Assembly (NCBI GenBank): GCA_945787575.1
Contig: CALZKB010000001.1
Span: forward strand, 5,164-60,117
Origin: Thermoanaerobaculia bacterium
GTDB lineage: Bacteria > Acidobacteriota > Thermoanaerobaculia > Multivoradales > JAHEKO01
Length of the DNA stretch: 54,954 nt
Direction of reading: 5' to 3'
In this document: positions 40,570-48,867 of the stretch, one piece after another
Numbering within the stretch: the first letter of the stretch is position 1
Layout: each line of letters opens with the position of its first letter
The notes under the pieces: generated by a model
What the model saw: only the letters and a program-made list of their open reading frames with translations
Databases searched by the model: none
What the model was told of the DNA's origin: nothing
Program-made: the position numbers and the translations under genes

Positions 40570-42039
40570 TCAGGACTCTCGCACGAGGTGGTCGGCGAGC
40601 CGCAGCGCCATCGCCATCGCGGTGAGCATCGGCGGGCGGCTCCCGAGGGTGGGAAACACGCCACTCCCGGCGACGAAGAGATTCGGCACGGAGTGAACCC
40701 GGCAGTCGAGGTCGACGACCCCGTGCTCGGGATCGCGGCTCATTCGAGTAGTACAGGCGTGGCAGCCGCGCGGCCGGGCGTAACGGGGCAGGCGGCGGAT
40801 TCGTGGCAAGTAGAGACGGCCGGCGAGTGACCGGCCGACTGCTTCGGCGAGGAGGTGAGAGGTCGCTCGCAGCGTCCAGGCCTCGTACTCATGGTCGGTC
40901 CACTCCAGGTCGATCCGTGGCATGCCGAGGGGGTCGCGGTCCTCGCCGAGCGTGACCCGGTTCCGCGGATCGGGCCGAGGCTCGACGACCAGCGTGACCG
41001 TGGCGTGGTAGCTACCGACGCGCTCGCCCGCCGTTGCCGTCTCCCTGGCGAGGGACTCGACCTCCGCGGTGAGCGGCGGCTCGGTGGCCTCATCCAGCCG
41101 TCCTAGACGGAGCGTGCTCGCGAGTAGCTCGTGCCGACGCTGGAGTTTTGCGGACGGCCGCCAATGGGCTCGGGCTTCGAAGCCCCGGGCGGTCGGAACC
41201 GAATGAAACGGCCTCATCCGGGCGGCCAGACCGGGAAGTAGCAGAGTTCCAATCTGACATTCGATCTGGTCCATGAAATAGCGCCCGACGCGGTCGTGCT
41301 CGTTGCCGATTCCGAGCGGCCGCACTCGGTTCGAAGCGAGCATGAGACGCGCGCTTTCGAGAGCCCCGGCGGCGAGGACGTAGCTGCCGGCGCTGACCGT
41401 CAGCTCGGGTCCCTCGAGACAGCGGGCGCGGATTCGGATGACCCTGCCGGCGGCCGGATCGACTACGATCTCGGTCGCGTTGGCGTGAGTGAGGACCTCG
41501 ATGTCGGAGGCTCCTGCGAGGGCTGGCTCGAGCAGTGCGGTCACGCTTTCTTCCTGCGGATTGCGCAGCCAGGTGATCTCGAACGCCTCGTCCCAGTCCG
41601 GGAGCTCCGTTGCCGCCGGCTCGTCTCCCGCGACCCCGAGCAGATTCTGCGCGCGCTCGACGTAGCCGGCCAGCTCGGAGCGGTCGATCGGCCACCCGCT
41701 GTGATCGATCCACGGGCGCGCCTCGAGCTCGATGCCGTCGATCGCGCCGCATTCGTGTCGCCATTCGGTGGCGGTTCCGCCGAAGCCGCGGACCCGGCTC
41801 TTCTCGAGGTAGGGCTCTCCGGCGCGATAGAGCGAGCTCAGGTGAGCGCGGCCGCGATTGAGCGCCTGCGCCGAGGCGCTGCTCTCGCGTGCGCCGCTTT
41901 CGAGCAGGAGGACGCGGCGGCCCGAGCTCGCAAGGCCGGCGGCGAGGGTGAGGCCGGCGACACCGGCCCCTACGATGCAGTAATCCGCTTCGAGACGGTC
42001 TCCGTGGGCGAGGGTGCGAGCGTCGGTCAGCTGGAGCAT
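40570..42039 (-). CDS. GMC-family FAD oxidoreductase
   Basis: 489 residues. ADYCIVGAGVAGLTLAAGLASSGRRVLLLESG is the FAD Rossmann site; RGFGGTATEWRHECG and a middle SYVLAAGALESARLMLAS segment are GMC-like, and the C terminus has GCHACTTRMS, HGVVDLDCRVHSVPNLFVAGSGVFPTLGSRPPMLTAMAMALRLADHL. The last part carries the catalytic His-Asn-type region common to this family. Substrate probably a sugar or alcohol. With the Tat-exported small protein it likely works in the periplasm as a dehydrogenase. Complete. Confidence 0.85.
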   Translation of the reverse strand: MLQLTDARTLAHGDRLEADYCIVGAGVAGLTLAAGLASSGRRVLLLESGARESSASAQALNRGRAHLSSLYRAGEPYLEKSRVRGFGGTATEWRHECGAIDGIELEARPWIDHSGWPIDRSELAGYVERAQNLLGVAGDEPAATELPDWDEAFEITWLRNPQEESVTALLEPALAGASDIEVLTHANATEIVVDPAAGRVIRIRARCLEGPELTVSAGSYVLAAGALESARLMLASNRVRPLGIGNEHDRVGRYFMDQIECQIGTLLLPGLAARMRPFHSVPTARGFEARAHWRPSAKLQRRHELLASTLRLGRLDEATEPPLTAEVESLARETATAGERVGSYHATVTLVVEPRPDPRNRVTLGEDRDPLGMPRIDLEWTDHEYEAWTLRATSHLLAEAVGRSLAGRLYLPRIRRLPRYARPRGCHACTTRMSRDPEHGVVDLDCRVHSVPNLFVAGSGVFPTLGSRPPMLTAMAMALRLADHLVRES

Positions 42040-42128
42040 CGCGGCGCACCGTCGGGTGAGAGAAGGGAGGAGCTCGTCCGAATGTGACTCGCGTTCGTGT
42101 CGGCGGTCATTAGAGGTATACCCGGTCT

Positions 42129-42177
42129 GAGTCTGGCACCATCGTTCGATTGGCCAGGCTCGAGTCTGACACTATCG
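42129..42177 (+). repeat. Pair of 16 bp direct repeats upstream of the LysM gene
   Basis: GAGTCTGGCACCATCG (42129-42144) and GAGTCTGACACTATCG (42162-42177) differ at two positions and are 33 bp apart, three helix turns. They sit 19-67 bp before the gene start and could be binding sites for a regulator that binds the same DNA face. Confidence 0.4.
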
Positions 42178-42195
42178 GTACCGAGAGAGGACAGT

Positions 42196-44001
42196 ATGAG
42201 ATTGCACAGATTCGCCCCGCTCTGGGTGGCGGGTGTCTTGTTCACGCTAGGGGTAACGATCGGCGCCGCGGCGGAGCCGAGCGGTATGCGCGCCGGCTGG
42301 CACGTAGTCAGGCCCGGTGAGACCCTCCACGCCGTCGCGCAGCGGTACTTGGGAGACAGCGCCGATTGGCCATCACTCGCGGCGCTGAATCCGAGCGTCT
42401 CGGACCCCAACCTCATCTACTCGGGGCAGCGGATTCGGGTGCGGGTGCTGAACGCGGCGGCTCCCGACACCGCGCAGCTCACCAAGGTGAGTCGACGGGT
42501 CGAGGAGCAGCTTCGGCCGCTCGCCTGGTCACCGGCGAGTGAGGAGAACTTCCTCAACACCCGGGACGGTGTGCGAACCTTCCGAGCTTCGTCAGCGGAG
42601 CTCGTCTTCTCGGACGCCTCCAAGCTGGTCGTCAGTGAGGATTCCCTGGTTTTCCTGGGCAGCGGCGGAGACGTCGAGCGGACGGTGAAGCGGGAGGAGA
42701 TCGAGATCGTCGTCGGCCAGGCGGATCTCGAAGCGAGCGAAGGGGGCGAAGCGCCCGAGCTGCGGGTGGGCGAGAGCCTGCTGCGGCCCCAGGCGGGAGC
42801 GGCGGGAGTCAGCCAAGCTCGCGCTCGCCGACCGGAGGGTGGGGGCGCCGAGCTGATGGTCTACGAAGGGGCCGGCGTCGTGCAATCCGGCGGCGCCACT
42901 CAACAGATGCCTCGCGGGACGGGAACCAAGGTCGAGGAAGGCCAACCGCCCGCTCCACCAGAGCGACTGCTGCAGGCAACGGCGGTGATCAGTCCCGAGG
43001 AAGGGAGCTCCTGGCCGATTCCCGACCCGACCTTCTCCTGGGAGCCGCTCGCCGGCGCGGCCCAATACGTCGTCGAGGTCTGCCGCGACCGAGAGTGCTC
43101 GCGGCTCGCGGCTCGCCGCGCGGGGATCACCGATGTCGAGACCCGGTTCGACCCGTTGGAGGCCGGCTCGTACTTCTGGAGAGTCACCGCAGTGGCGCCT
43201 TCCGGACTCGATGGCTACCCGAGCCCCGGTCACGCCTTCAGCGTCGAAGAATCCCGCGATCGGCAAGCACCCCGAATCGCCGCCGAGTTGATCGGGAGCC
43301 GTCGCGAGCACGAGGGTAAGCTCTATCTCGGAGCCGGGTCGCGCTTGGAAGTGTCGGTCGAGGACGACGACAGCGGACTCGAAAGGGTGTTGGCGATCGT
43401 CGACGGTGAAGAACGCTCGCTCGACGATGCGCGTGGCCCGTGGAGTCCGGGCCCTCACGAAATCGAGATCGTCGCCGAGGACCGCGCCGGCAACGAGAGC
43501 CGCAGCGACCGATTCACGTTCGTCTACGATCCCGATCCGCCGGTCCTCGCCTGGGGGCCTGCACGCGGCGTCGTGTACCGCACCTTCAGCGGCGAGACAC
43601 CGCGTTTCGACGACGGGCCGTCGTCGCACAAGCGCGGCTGGAAGCTGCGAGAACTGCTGTGGCACTCGGGCGACGCCAACTGGAAGCTCGCCGGCGACCT
43701 CGAATGGACGGTTCGGAGCCCGGGTACCCCGGCGGTAACCCTCGGGACCAGCAAGCGCAAGCAGCGGCTCTACGCCGAGGCCGGCTTTTATCTCCGGCTC
43801 CGAAAGCGCGGGGGAGCGGTCATCGAAGCATCCGATGCCCTGTCGGGCACGACGGAGTTGAAGTGTCGCGTCGAGCACGACGAGGCCGATCCGCGCCGCC
43901 GCCGCTGGCTTCACGTCGAGGCCGAAGACCGGCTCGGCAACCGCTCGACAGCGGTTTTCGAGCTGTGGCGCGGCCGGTGGACGAGCGCGCGCCGGCCATG
44001 A
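42196..44001 (+). CDS. LysM and FecR-like envelope protein
   Basis: 601 residues. A signal peptide (1 to about 26) is followed by a LysM domain (WHVVRPGETLHAVAQRYLGDS, about 35-78), which binds peptidoglycan. Residues about 120-290 have a FecR-like beta region (FRASSAELVFSDASKLVVSEDSLVFL), then several Ig/fibronectin-like modules (FSWEPLAGAAQYVVEV, GSYFWRVTAVAPSG) and a C-terminal beta-rich part. FecR-like domains commonly sense or carry signals in the periplasm. The ATG 42196 is preceded by GAGAGAGGA. It overlaps the kinase gene by 4 nt (ATGA), so sensor and kinase may be made together. Confidence 0.85.
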   Translation: MRLHRFAPLWVAGVLFTLGVTIGAAAEPSGMRAGWHVVRPGETLHAVAQRYLGDSADWPSLAALNPSVSDPNLIYSGQRIRVRVLNAAAPDTAQLTKVSRRVEEQLRPLAWSPASEENFLNTRDGVRTFRASSAELVFSDASKLVVSEDSLVFLGSGGDVERTVKREEIEIVVGQADLEASEGGEAPELRVGESLLRPQAGAAGVSQARARRPEGGGAELMVYEGAGVVQSGGATQQMPRGTGTKVEEGQPPAPPERLLQATAVISPEEGSSWPIPDPTFSWEPLAGAAQYVVEVCRDRECSRLAARRAGITDVETRFDPLEAGSYFWRVTAVAPSGLDGYPSPGHAFSVEESRDRQAPRIAAELIGSRREHEGKLYLGAGSRLEVSVEDDDSGLERVLAIVDGEERSLDDARGPWSPGPHEIEIVAEDRAGNESRSDRFTFVYDPDPPVLAWGPARGVVYRTFSGETPRFDDGPSSHKRGWKLRELLWHSGDANWKLAGDLEWTVRSPGTPAVTLGTSKRKQRLYAEAGFYLRLRKRGGAVIEASDALSGTTELKCRVEHDEADPRRRRWLHVEAEDRLGNRSTAVFELWRGRWTSARRP

Positions 44002-45926
44002 CTTGGCGCCGCCCTTCGCTGCTGTTCTGGATGGCCTTGGCGCTGCTGGCCGCGGCTCTGTCGCCGGTCGTGATCGGCGCGCTGCAGCTGCGCAGCCATC
44101 GCGACGCGCTGCTCGACCAGGTCCAGCGGATGCAGATCCTTGCGGCGTCGACCGCAGGCGCCGGCATCAAGGCTCGAGTCGAATCCCTCGAGGCTACCGG
44201 GGATCGCGTGATCGGTGGCGCCCTGATGGGTGACGTCGACTCGCCGGCCGCCCAAGAGGTTCTGATCAGTCTCCTGCAAGCCGACGACCAACTGGTCGCG
44301 GCGGTGCTGCGGGACGCCAGCGGGGAAGAGACCCTCAAAGCCCAACGTCGCGAGTTCGCGGATGAGATCACGGCGGCGCTGGCGGCTGCCGGCGACGAGC
44401 AGGTAGCGATCGTTGCCGGCACCGATCGCCGGTGGCTGCGGGTGCGACGCGAGCTCGACGAAGAGGGGCACGAGATCGTGCTCGTCACCGATCTGGTCGA
44501 GCTCCAGGAGAGATTCACCGATACCGGCCTCGTCGGCGACGCCCAGGCGGCGCTGCTCGACGCCGACGGCGACCTGCTGCTCGGCGACGCCCAGACGGTC
44601 GCCGAGCTGCCGGCGGAGCTGATGGCGCTGGCCCGCTCGCGGCGGCTCACCGGCGGCGCGGGACGCTATCGGGCTCCCGACGGTAGCGACGTGGTCGCCG
44701 CGAACTACCCGGTGGCAGGAACCTCATGGGTGGTGCTCTCTCGCCAGCCGCGCGCGGCGGCGGACGAAGCGCGGAGCCGGATGCGACAGGCGACGACCGT
44801 CGCCTCGGCCGGCGCCTTGGTGGTTGCCCTGCTGCTCTCCTGGCTCGGCTACCGTCTCTTGATCCAGCCGATGCGGCGTCTGGCTAGAGCGCAGGCCCAT
44901 ATGGTCGGCGTCGATCTCAGCGACGGCAAGGGGTCCGAGCTCGATCAACTCGAGTCGACCTTCGCCCAGCTGCTCCAGATCGAGCACGATCGAGAGTCGA
45001 TCGGGGAGGTCTTCCTCGGCCGCTATCAGGTGATCAGCAAACTCGGCAAGGGCGGCTCGGGGACCGTCTTCCGCGGCTACGATCCGCTCCTCAAGCGCGA
45101 CGTCGCGCTCAAGACGATCCAGCTCCCTGCCAATTCGGCGGACGCCGACGTGCTGGTGGGCAGACTGCAGGTGGAAGCGGTCCATACGGCGCGCATCAAT
45201 CACCCGAATATCGTGACCGTGCACGACTTCGAGCGCCGTGGCGACGCCGCCTACATCGCGATGGAGCGAGTCGACGGAGTGAGTCTGGCCGACTACATGC
45301 GGGCCAAGCGGCCGCTCGAGATCAACGAGACGATGGCGATAGGCCACGGCGTTGCCCGCGCCCTGATGGCGGCTCACGAGGAGCAGTTGGTGCACGGCGA
45401 TCTCAAGCCGAGCAACGTGATGCTCGGTCGTGATGGCGCGATCAAAGTCGCTGACTTCGGCACCTCGCAGATCGTCCGCCAGCGCCAAGCGGCCGACAGC
45501 GCGATCATCGGCACCCCCGGCTACATCGCTCCCGAAGTGCTGGAGGGCAAGGGCAGCTCGCAAGCCGCAGATCTCTTCTCGTTCGGCGTCGTCCTCTACG
45601 AGGCGCTCGCCGGGAGCAATCCGTTCGGCGGTGGAGGCATCGGCGAGATCATGGCGCGGACCCGCGAAGCGAACCCGACACCGATCGGCGAGATGCGCGA
45701 AGGGTTACCGCCCGAGCTCGAGCGGCTGGTGACGAGCCTCATGCAAAAGGAAACGGGGCGCCGTCCCGGACCGGCCTCGACGATCGCCGATCTGCTGTCC
45801 GCGATGGTGGCCAGCGCGAGGTACGAATGGGAGCCCGATCCCGAGATCATGGCGCAACGTCCGGACGACGAGGGAGATTCGAGCACCGACTTCCTCACCC
45901 GCTATCTCGAAGACCACTCTCGCTGA
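43998..45926 (+). CDS. Membrane-sensor Ser/Thr protein kinase (dCache-like + Hanks-type kinase)
   Basis: 642 residues. The first span (LLFWMALALLAAALSPVVIGAL) and a second at about 262-290 enclose a ~220-residue extracytoplasmic sensor that looks dCache/CHASE-like. The cytosolic kinase starts at about 341: glycine loop GKGGSGTVF, lysine in VALKTI, catalytic HGDLKPSNVML (HGD instead of HRD), DFGTSQIV and APEVLEG. The HGD change (Arg to Gly) is known in some active bacterial kinases. It would phosphorylate Ser/Thr in response to an envelope signal. ATG 43998 overlaps the LysM protein stop. Confidence 0.9.
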   Translation: MTWRRPSLLFWMALALLAAALSPVVIGALQLRSHRDALLDQVQRMQILAASTAGAGIKARVESLEATGDRVIGGALMGDVDSPAAQEVLISLLQADDQLVAAVLRDASGEETLKAQRREFADEITAALAAAGDEQVAIVAGTDRRWLRVRRELDEEGHEIVLVTDLVELQERFTDTGLVGDAQAALLDADGDLLLGDAQTVAELPAELMALARSRRLTGGAGRYRAPDGSDVVAANYPVAGTSWVVLSRQPRAAADEARSRMRQATTVASAGALVVALLLSWLGYRLLIQPMRRLARAQAHMVGVDLSDGKGSELDQLESTFAQLLQIEHDRESIGEVFLGRYQVISKLGKGGSGTVFRGYDPLLKRDVALKTIQLPANSADADVLVGRLQVEAVHTARINHPNIVTVHDFERRGDAAYIAMERVDGVSLADYMRAKRPLEINETMAIGHGVARALMAAHEEQLVHGDLKPSNVMLGRDGAIKVADFGTSQIVRQRQAADSAIIGTPGYIAPEVLEGKGSSQAADLFSFGVVLYEALAGSNPFGGGGIGEIMARTREANPTPIGEMREGLPPELERLVTSLMQKETGRRPGPASTIADLLSAMVASARYEWEPDPEIMAQRPDDEGDSSTDFLTRYLEDHSR

Positions 45927-45928
45927 AA

Positions 45929-45957
45929 TTGACAGCTTCAGGGGCCTCACTTACACT
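45929..45957 (+). promoter_or_regulatory. Promoter of the tRNA-Pro/tRNA-Arg pair
   Basis: TTGACA (45929-45934), exactly 17 bp, then TACACT (45952-45957): a near-consensus sigma70 promoter. Transcription would start near 45964, just before tRNA-Pro. Confidence 0.75.
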
Positions 45958-45968
45958 CAGGCGCCCGT

Positions 45969-46045
45969 CGGGGCGTAGCGCAGTCTGGTAGCGCACCTGC
46001 CTTGGGCGCAGGGGGTCCTCAGTTCAAATCTGGGCGCCCCGACCA
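45969..46045 (+). tRNA. tRNA-Pro (anticodon TGG)
   Basis: The cloverleaf closes: acceptor CGGGGCG with CGCCCCG, anticodon stem CCTGC/GCAGG around loop CTTGGGC (anticodon TGG) and T loop TTCAAAT. The 3' CCA is encoded. It is followed 40 bp later by tRNA-Arg. Confidence 0.95.
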
Positions 46046-46085
46046 TTTCAGCCTCAGCCCTGTCAGAGAACCCCGTCGGCGCCGT

Positions 46086-46162
46086 CTGCCTGTAGCTCAG
46101 TTGGATAGAGCGGCGGCCTTCTAAGCCGCGGGTCGGGGGTTCGAATCCCTCCAGGCAGGCCA
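46086..46162 (+). tRNA. tRNA-Arg (anticodon TCT)
   Basis: Acceptor CTGCCTG with CAGGCAG, anticodon loop CTTCTAA (TCT), T stem GGGGG/CCCTC and encoded CCA. Its 3' half is duplicated at 48362-48411 with one mismatch, so it looks like the target of an integration event. Confidence 0.95.
46112..46161 (+). repeat. Direct repeat copy 1 (tRNA-Arg 3' half, att-like)
   Basis: The 3' half of the tRNA-Arg gene, repeated in the same direction at 48362-48411 with 49 of 50 bases identical and an offset of exactly 2250 bp. Integrases often use this part of tRNA genes as attachment site. Confidence 0.7.
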
Positions 46163-46261
46163 TTTTTCGGAACCGTAGCAGCAGGAGGAAAAGCCCCAGT
46201 ACCACCAGGGAGGTGTGGGCACTTCGTATAGTGCGAAGAGTCGGGTTGGGGCAACCGATCG

Positions 46262-47614
46262 CTATCGGTAGTCGAAGAGGATCGGGAAGAACACCACCAC
46301 CACCCACGCCCAGACTGCGTACACGGGAAGATAGGCCGTCTGCCAGCGCTCGAGGGAGGCGAACGAGGCGCGCGCCGTCAGGAACCGCACGTAGACCACG
46401 GCCGACCAACCGAGGTTCACGAGCAGGACGAGGTTCTCGCCCAGGGCCGCCACCTTGTTGGGGCTGAAGCCGAACTCGGAGATACGGGCCGCGATCGCCC
46501 AAAGAGCGAGCGCGTCGACGACGAGGGCGCAGATCACTAGCAGGAGCTGCAGCGCGTCGAATGCGCCGGGAGGTGCCTGCGGGTCGCGCGCCGAGATCGA
46601 GTAGAGAAGAAGGCCCAGGACGAGCACCAGAAGCAGGTCGAAGCCGATGAGCACAGCCCGCTCGACGTGGATGCCGCTTCCGGTCCAGATCACCGTCACC
46701 AAGAAGACGAGGAGCAGGACCGTGAACAGCGGCGTGAACAGGCGCGTGAGCACCGGCGCCATGTTCTCGATGACGCTCTGTTTGGCCTCCACAAGCCAGG
46801 CGCTGATGAGCACCGCCCCCACGACTCCGCACGGCAGCAGCCACGATTCGAGGAACCACTCGACGTCAAAGCCGATGGCGTTGAAGATAAACAGCGTGAA
46901 GACCGTCAGAACGCCGCCGCCGAAGGCGATCAGGGCGTAGTAGATGAACCACTCGCCGGAAAAGCGCACGAAATCCATGCGCCGGTCGTGGTCGCGCCAA
47001 TGGCCGCGAGCGTAGGCGAAGCCGACAGCCAACCACAACGCGATGGGAAGGTGCAGCGCGGCCAGCACCTCGGTGTGGCCTCCCCGCTCGAAGGGCAGGA
47101 TGTTTACGACCAAGGCAGCTGCGACGAACGGCACTGCCAGCCAGTAGCGACCGACTCGATCGAGGCTGCGCTTCCACGCGAAGTACCCGGCGAGGAGCGG
47201 CAGCATGAAGAGGCTGAAGTTGCGAGCGTAGAACGAGGTGTCGGCGTCGGCCCCCCGAATGCTGAGGCCGAAGAGCTCGGGGAGCTTGATCGCAGCGCTG
47301 GCAGCGATCGCCAGCCCGACCGCCACCATCGCCTCCCGGTTCGCGTCCGACGAGGGCTCGCTTGCGCCCGGCGAGACGACGAGCTGCTTCCAGAGCCTCT
47401 CCGAGTACTCGCGTGCAAACTCGCGCGATAGCGAGTCGAGGTCGCCCATCCGTTTCACCGCAATGAGGAAAGCCTCGTCGTCGGCAAGGCCCGCCTCGCC
47501 TAGAGCCTTGACTTGATTCCGGAGGTGGTCCTCGAGCTCCTCGACATCGACCGGGTGGATCGCTTGCCGGCGGCGCACATAGGCCCGCCATTCCCCGATA
47601 CGTTCTTCCAGCAC
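46262..47614 (-). CDS. Permease-like membrane protein with N-terminal soluble prefix domain, PadR partner
   Basis: 450 residues. The first about 85 residues are a soluble helical domain (LEERIGEWRAYVRRRQAIHPVDVEELEDHLRNQVKALGEAG, then FLIAVKRMGDLDSLSREFARE), as in proteins with a permease prefix or DUF1700-like start, which are nearly always encoded next to PadR regulators. About ten membrane spans follow. It lies 28 bp after padR on the same strand, so the regulator controls it. It probably acts in envelope stress or antibiotic response; exact role unknown. Both genes are inside the tRNA-Arg-flanked insert. Confidence 0.75.
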   Translation of the reverse strand: MLEERIGEWRAYVRRRQAIHPVDVEELEDHLRNQVKALGEAGLADDEAFLIAVKRMGDLDSLSREFAREYSERLWKQLVVSPGASEPSSDANREAMVAVGLAIAASAAIKLPELFGLSIRGADADTSFYARNFSLFMLPLLAGYFAWKRSLDRVGRYWLAVPFVAAALVVNILPFERGGHTEVLAALHLPIALWLAVGFAYARGHWRDHDRRMDFVRFSGEWFIYYALIAFGGGVLTVFTLFIFNAIGFDVEWFLESWLLPCGVVGAVLISAWLVEAKQSVIENMAPVLTRLFTPLFTVLLLVFLVTVIWTGSGIHVERAVLIGFDLLLVLVLGLLLYSISARDPQAPPGAFDALQLLLVICALVVDALALWAIAARISEFGFSPNKVAALGENLVLLVNLGWSAVVYVRFLTARASFASLERWQTAYLPVYAVWAWVVVVFFPILFDYR

Positions 47615-47642
47615 TTGGTTCGTCCTCTCTCCGTCGCGGCCG

Positions 47643-47996
47643 TCAGGTCCCTTGCGGAGCCGGATCGAGAGCGGTGAACCAGATGCCGCGCAGCGTCGAG
47701 TCGACGACCTGCCACTGGCGCTGCTGGCTGGCGAGACACTCCAGCCCCTCTTTCGTCAGGCGGTAGTACTTCCGTCGCCTCCCGGCCTCCGATTTGCCCC
47801 AGTTCGCCTCGACGTATCCGTTGCGCTCGAGGCGGTGCAGCACGGGGTAGAGCATGCCGTCCGTCCACTGCAGCTCTCCTCCCGAGAGGTCGCCGACCCG
47901 CTTGAGAATTGCGTAGCCGTAGCTCTCACCCTCGCTCAGAATGGCCAGCACGAGAGGGGTGGCAGAGGCGGCGACGAGGTCTTTGCTGATGTTCAT
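47643..47996 (-). CDS. PadR family transcriptional regulator
   Basis: 117 residues, typical of the short PadR-s2 type. LVLAILSEGESYGYAILKRV, LQWTDGMLYPVLHRLERNGYVEANWGKSEAGRRRKYYRLTKEGLECL are the winged helix with its wing, and a short C-terminal helix for dimerisation follows. A near-consensus promoter and a perfect inverted repeat lie upstream. It should repress itself and the permease-like gene. ATG 47996. Confidence 0.92.
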   Translation of the reverse strand: MNISKDLVAASATPLVLAILSEGESYGYAILKRVGDLSGGELQWTDGMLYPVLHRLERNGYVEANWGKSEAGRRRKYYRLTKEGLECLASQQRQWQVVDSTLRGIWFTALDPAPQGT

Positions 47997-48036
47997 GCCT
48001 TCTCTTGCAGGTGGAGTACGCTACGTACGTAGAAGT

Positions 48037-48066
48037 ACAATACATTGTAGTCCTATGTATTGTCAA
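48037..48066 (-). promoter_or_regulatory. padR promoter with PadR-type operator
   Basis: Read on the minus strand, TTGACA (48066-48061) is followed after 18 bp by TATTGT (48042-48037). The inverted repeat ACAATACAT-N9-ATGTATTGT (48037-48045 and 48055-48063, perfect 9-9-9) overlaps both boxes; its ATGT..ACAT core is that of known PadR operators. A second palindrome, CTACGTACGTAG (48021-48032), lies at the likely start site. Confidence 0.8.
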
Positions 48067-48361
48067 CCGCGCACTGCCGCTGGGCTGCCCGGAAGCGCGG
48101 CCGCGAGAGAAGGTGCCTGCCAGATCGGCGGTTGACACCGATCTAAGCGCGATCTTGGCGAGGTGCTCGAGTCGAAAGAGAGGGGGCGCGTGGAAGACAT
48201 GATCGGGCGGGGGGTTCCGCCGCGACGCTCCAGGCCTTAAGATCGGCAGCCGCGACGTTGGGGCACACAAGGCCCAGGTCGCAGGTTTCCGCGTAGGTTT
48301 CCCAGTTTGGAGCCGCAGGTCGCCAGAGCCTTACGCGGTAAGGGGATTCGACGCGCGGCAG
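48067..48361. other. Gene-free interval between padR and the tRNA fragment
   Basis: About 295 bp with no convincing gene, no integrase and no RNA gene I can recognise. It belongs to the right end of the insert next to tRNA-Arg. Weak open frames on the minus strand here run into the tRNA fragment and look spurious. Confidence 0.6.
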
Positions 48362-48411
48362 GGCGGCCTTCCAAGCCGCGGGTCGGGGGTTCGAATCCCT
48401 CCAGGCAGGCC
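48362..48411 (+). pseudogene. Truncated tRNA-Arg copy (3' half), direct repeat copy 2
   Basis: Matches 46112-46161 at 49 of 50 bases. It has the anticodon arm and T arm but no acceptor 5' strand or D arm, so it cannot fold into a tRNA. The single change turns the anticodon loop from CTTCTAA to CTTCCAA. It marks the right end of the 2250 bp insert. Confidence 0.85.
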
Positions 48412-48439
48412 GGTTCTTTGTTAGATTCTCGATCTTCAT

Positions 48440-48516
48440 GGTGAGCGTAGCTCAATTGGTAGAGCCCCTGGTTGTGGTCCAGGTGGTTGCGGGTTCAAGT
48501 CCCGTCGCTCACCCCA
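48440..48516 (+). tRNA. tRNA-His (anticodon GTG)
   Basis: GTGAGCG pairs with CGCTCAC, with an extra 5' G (48440) opposite C73 as tRNA-His requires. Anticodon stem CCTGG/CCAGG around loop TTGTGGT gives GTG. CCA is encoded. Confidence 0.93.
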
Positions 48517-48534
48517 TTCGATTCTTCACATCGT

Positions 48535-48611
48535 GCGCCCTTAGCTCAGCTGGATAGAGCGACGGCCTCCGGAGCCGTAGGTCAGGGGTTCGAATCCCTT
48601 AGGGCGCACCA
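48535..48611 (+). tRNA. tRNA-Arg (anticodon CCG)
   Basis: Acceptor GCGCCCT with AGGGCGC, anticodon stem ACGGC/GCCGT around loop CTCCGGA (CCG), T loop TTCGAAT, CCA encoded. It follows tRNA-His by 18 bp and is probably in the same transcript. Confidence 0.94.
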
Positions 48612-48867
48612 TTGTTTTCCCCGTGGTAGAGGGGATTAGAACCAACCTGGTAAGGCTGGCGCGAGAGGATCCGGGGACCTCGTCTTCGAAAGCGCGCTCG
48701 GGGCGTCGCTCTAGCAGCGCCCCGCGCAGCAGCCTGCGATTCACTGTTTGGACCAGCTCGAGAAGCGTGTGGTAGTCGGTGTTCCTCTCTTTCTCGACCA
48801 AAGAGGAGCCTTCGTTCTCCATTGCTAGACTCGCCTTGGGTACCCGACGAGGAATCGAGGAGCAGCG

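Noticed and set aside
46063-46254. Small minus-strand protein with GGIRTPDPR motif
   Set aside because: This is the well-known false protein made by translating across the complement of a tRNA gene; it overlaps tRNA-Arg.
48143-48455. Minus-strand frames ending in CLEGFEPPTRGLEG
   Set aside because: Same kind of tRNA-derived false frame, here over the truncated tRNA-Arg copy.
48541-48822. 93-codon minus-strand frame after tRNA-Arg(CCG)
   Set aside because: It ends inside the tRNA gene with the artefact KGFEPLTYGS; its first half is not recognisable, so I leave it out.
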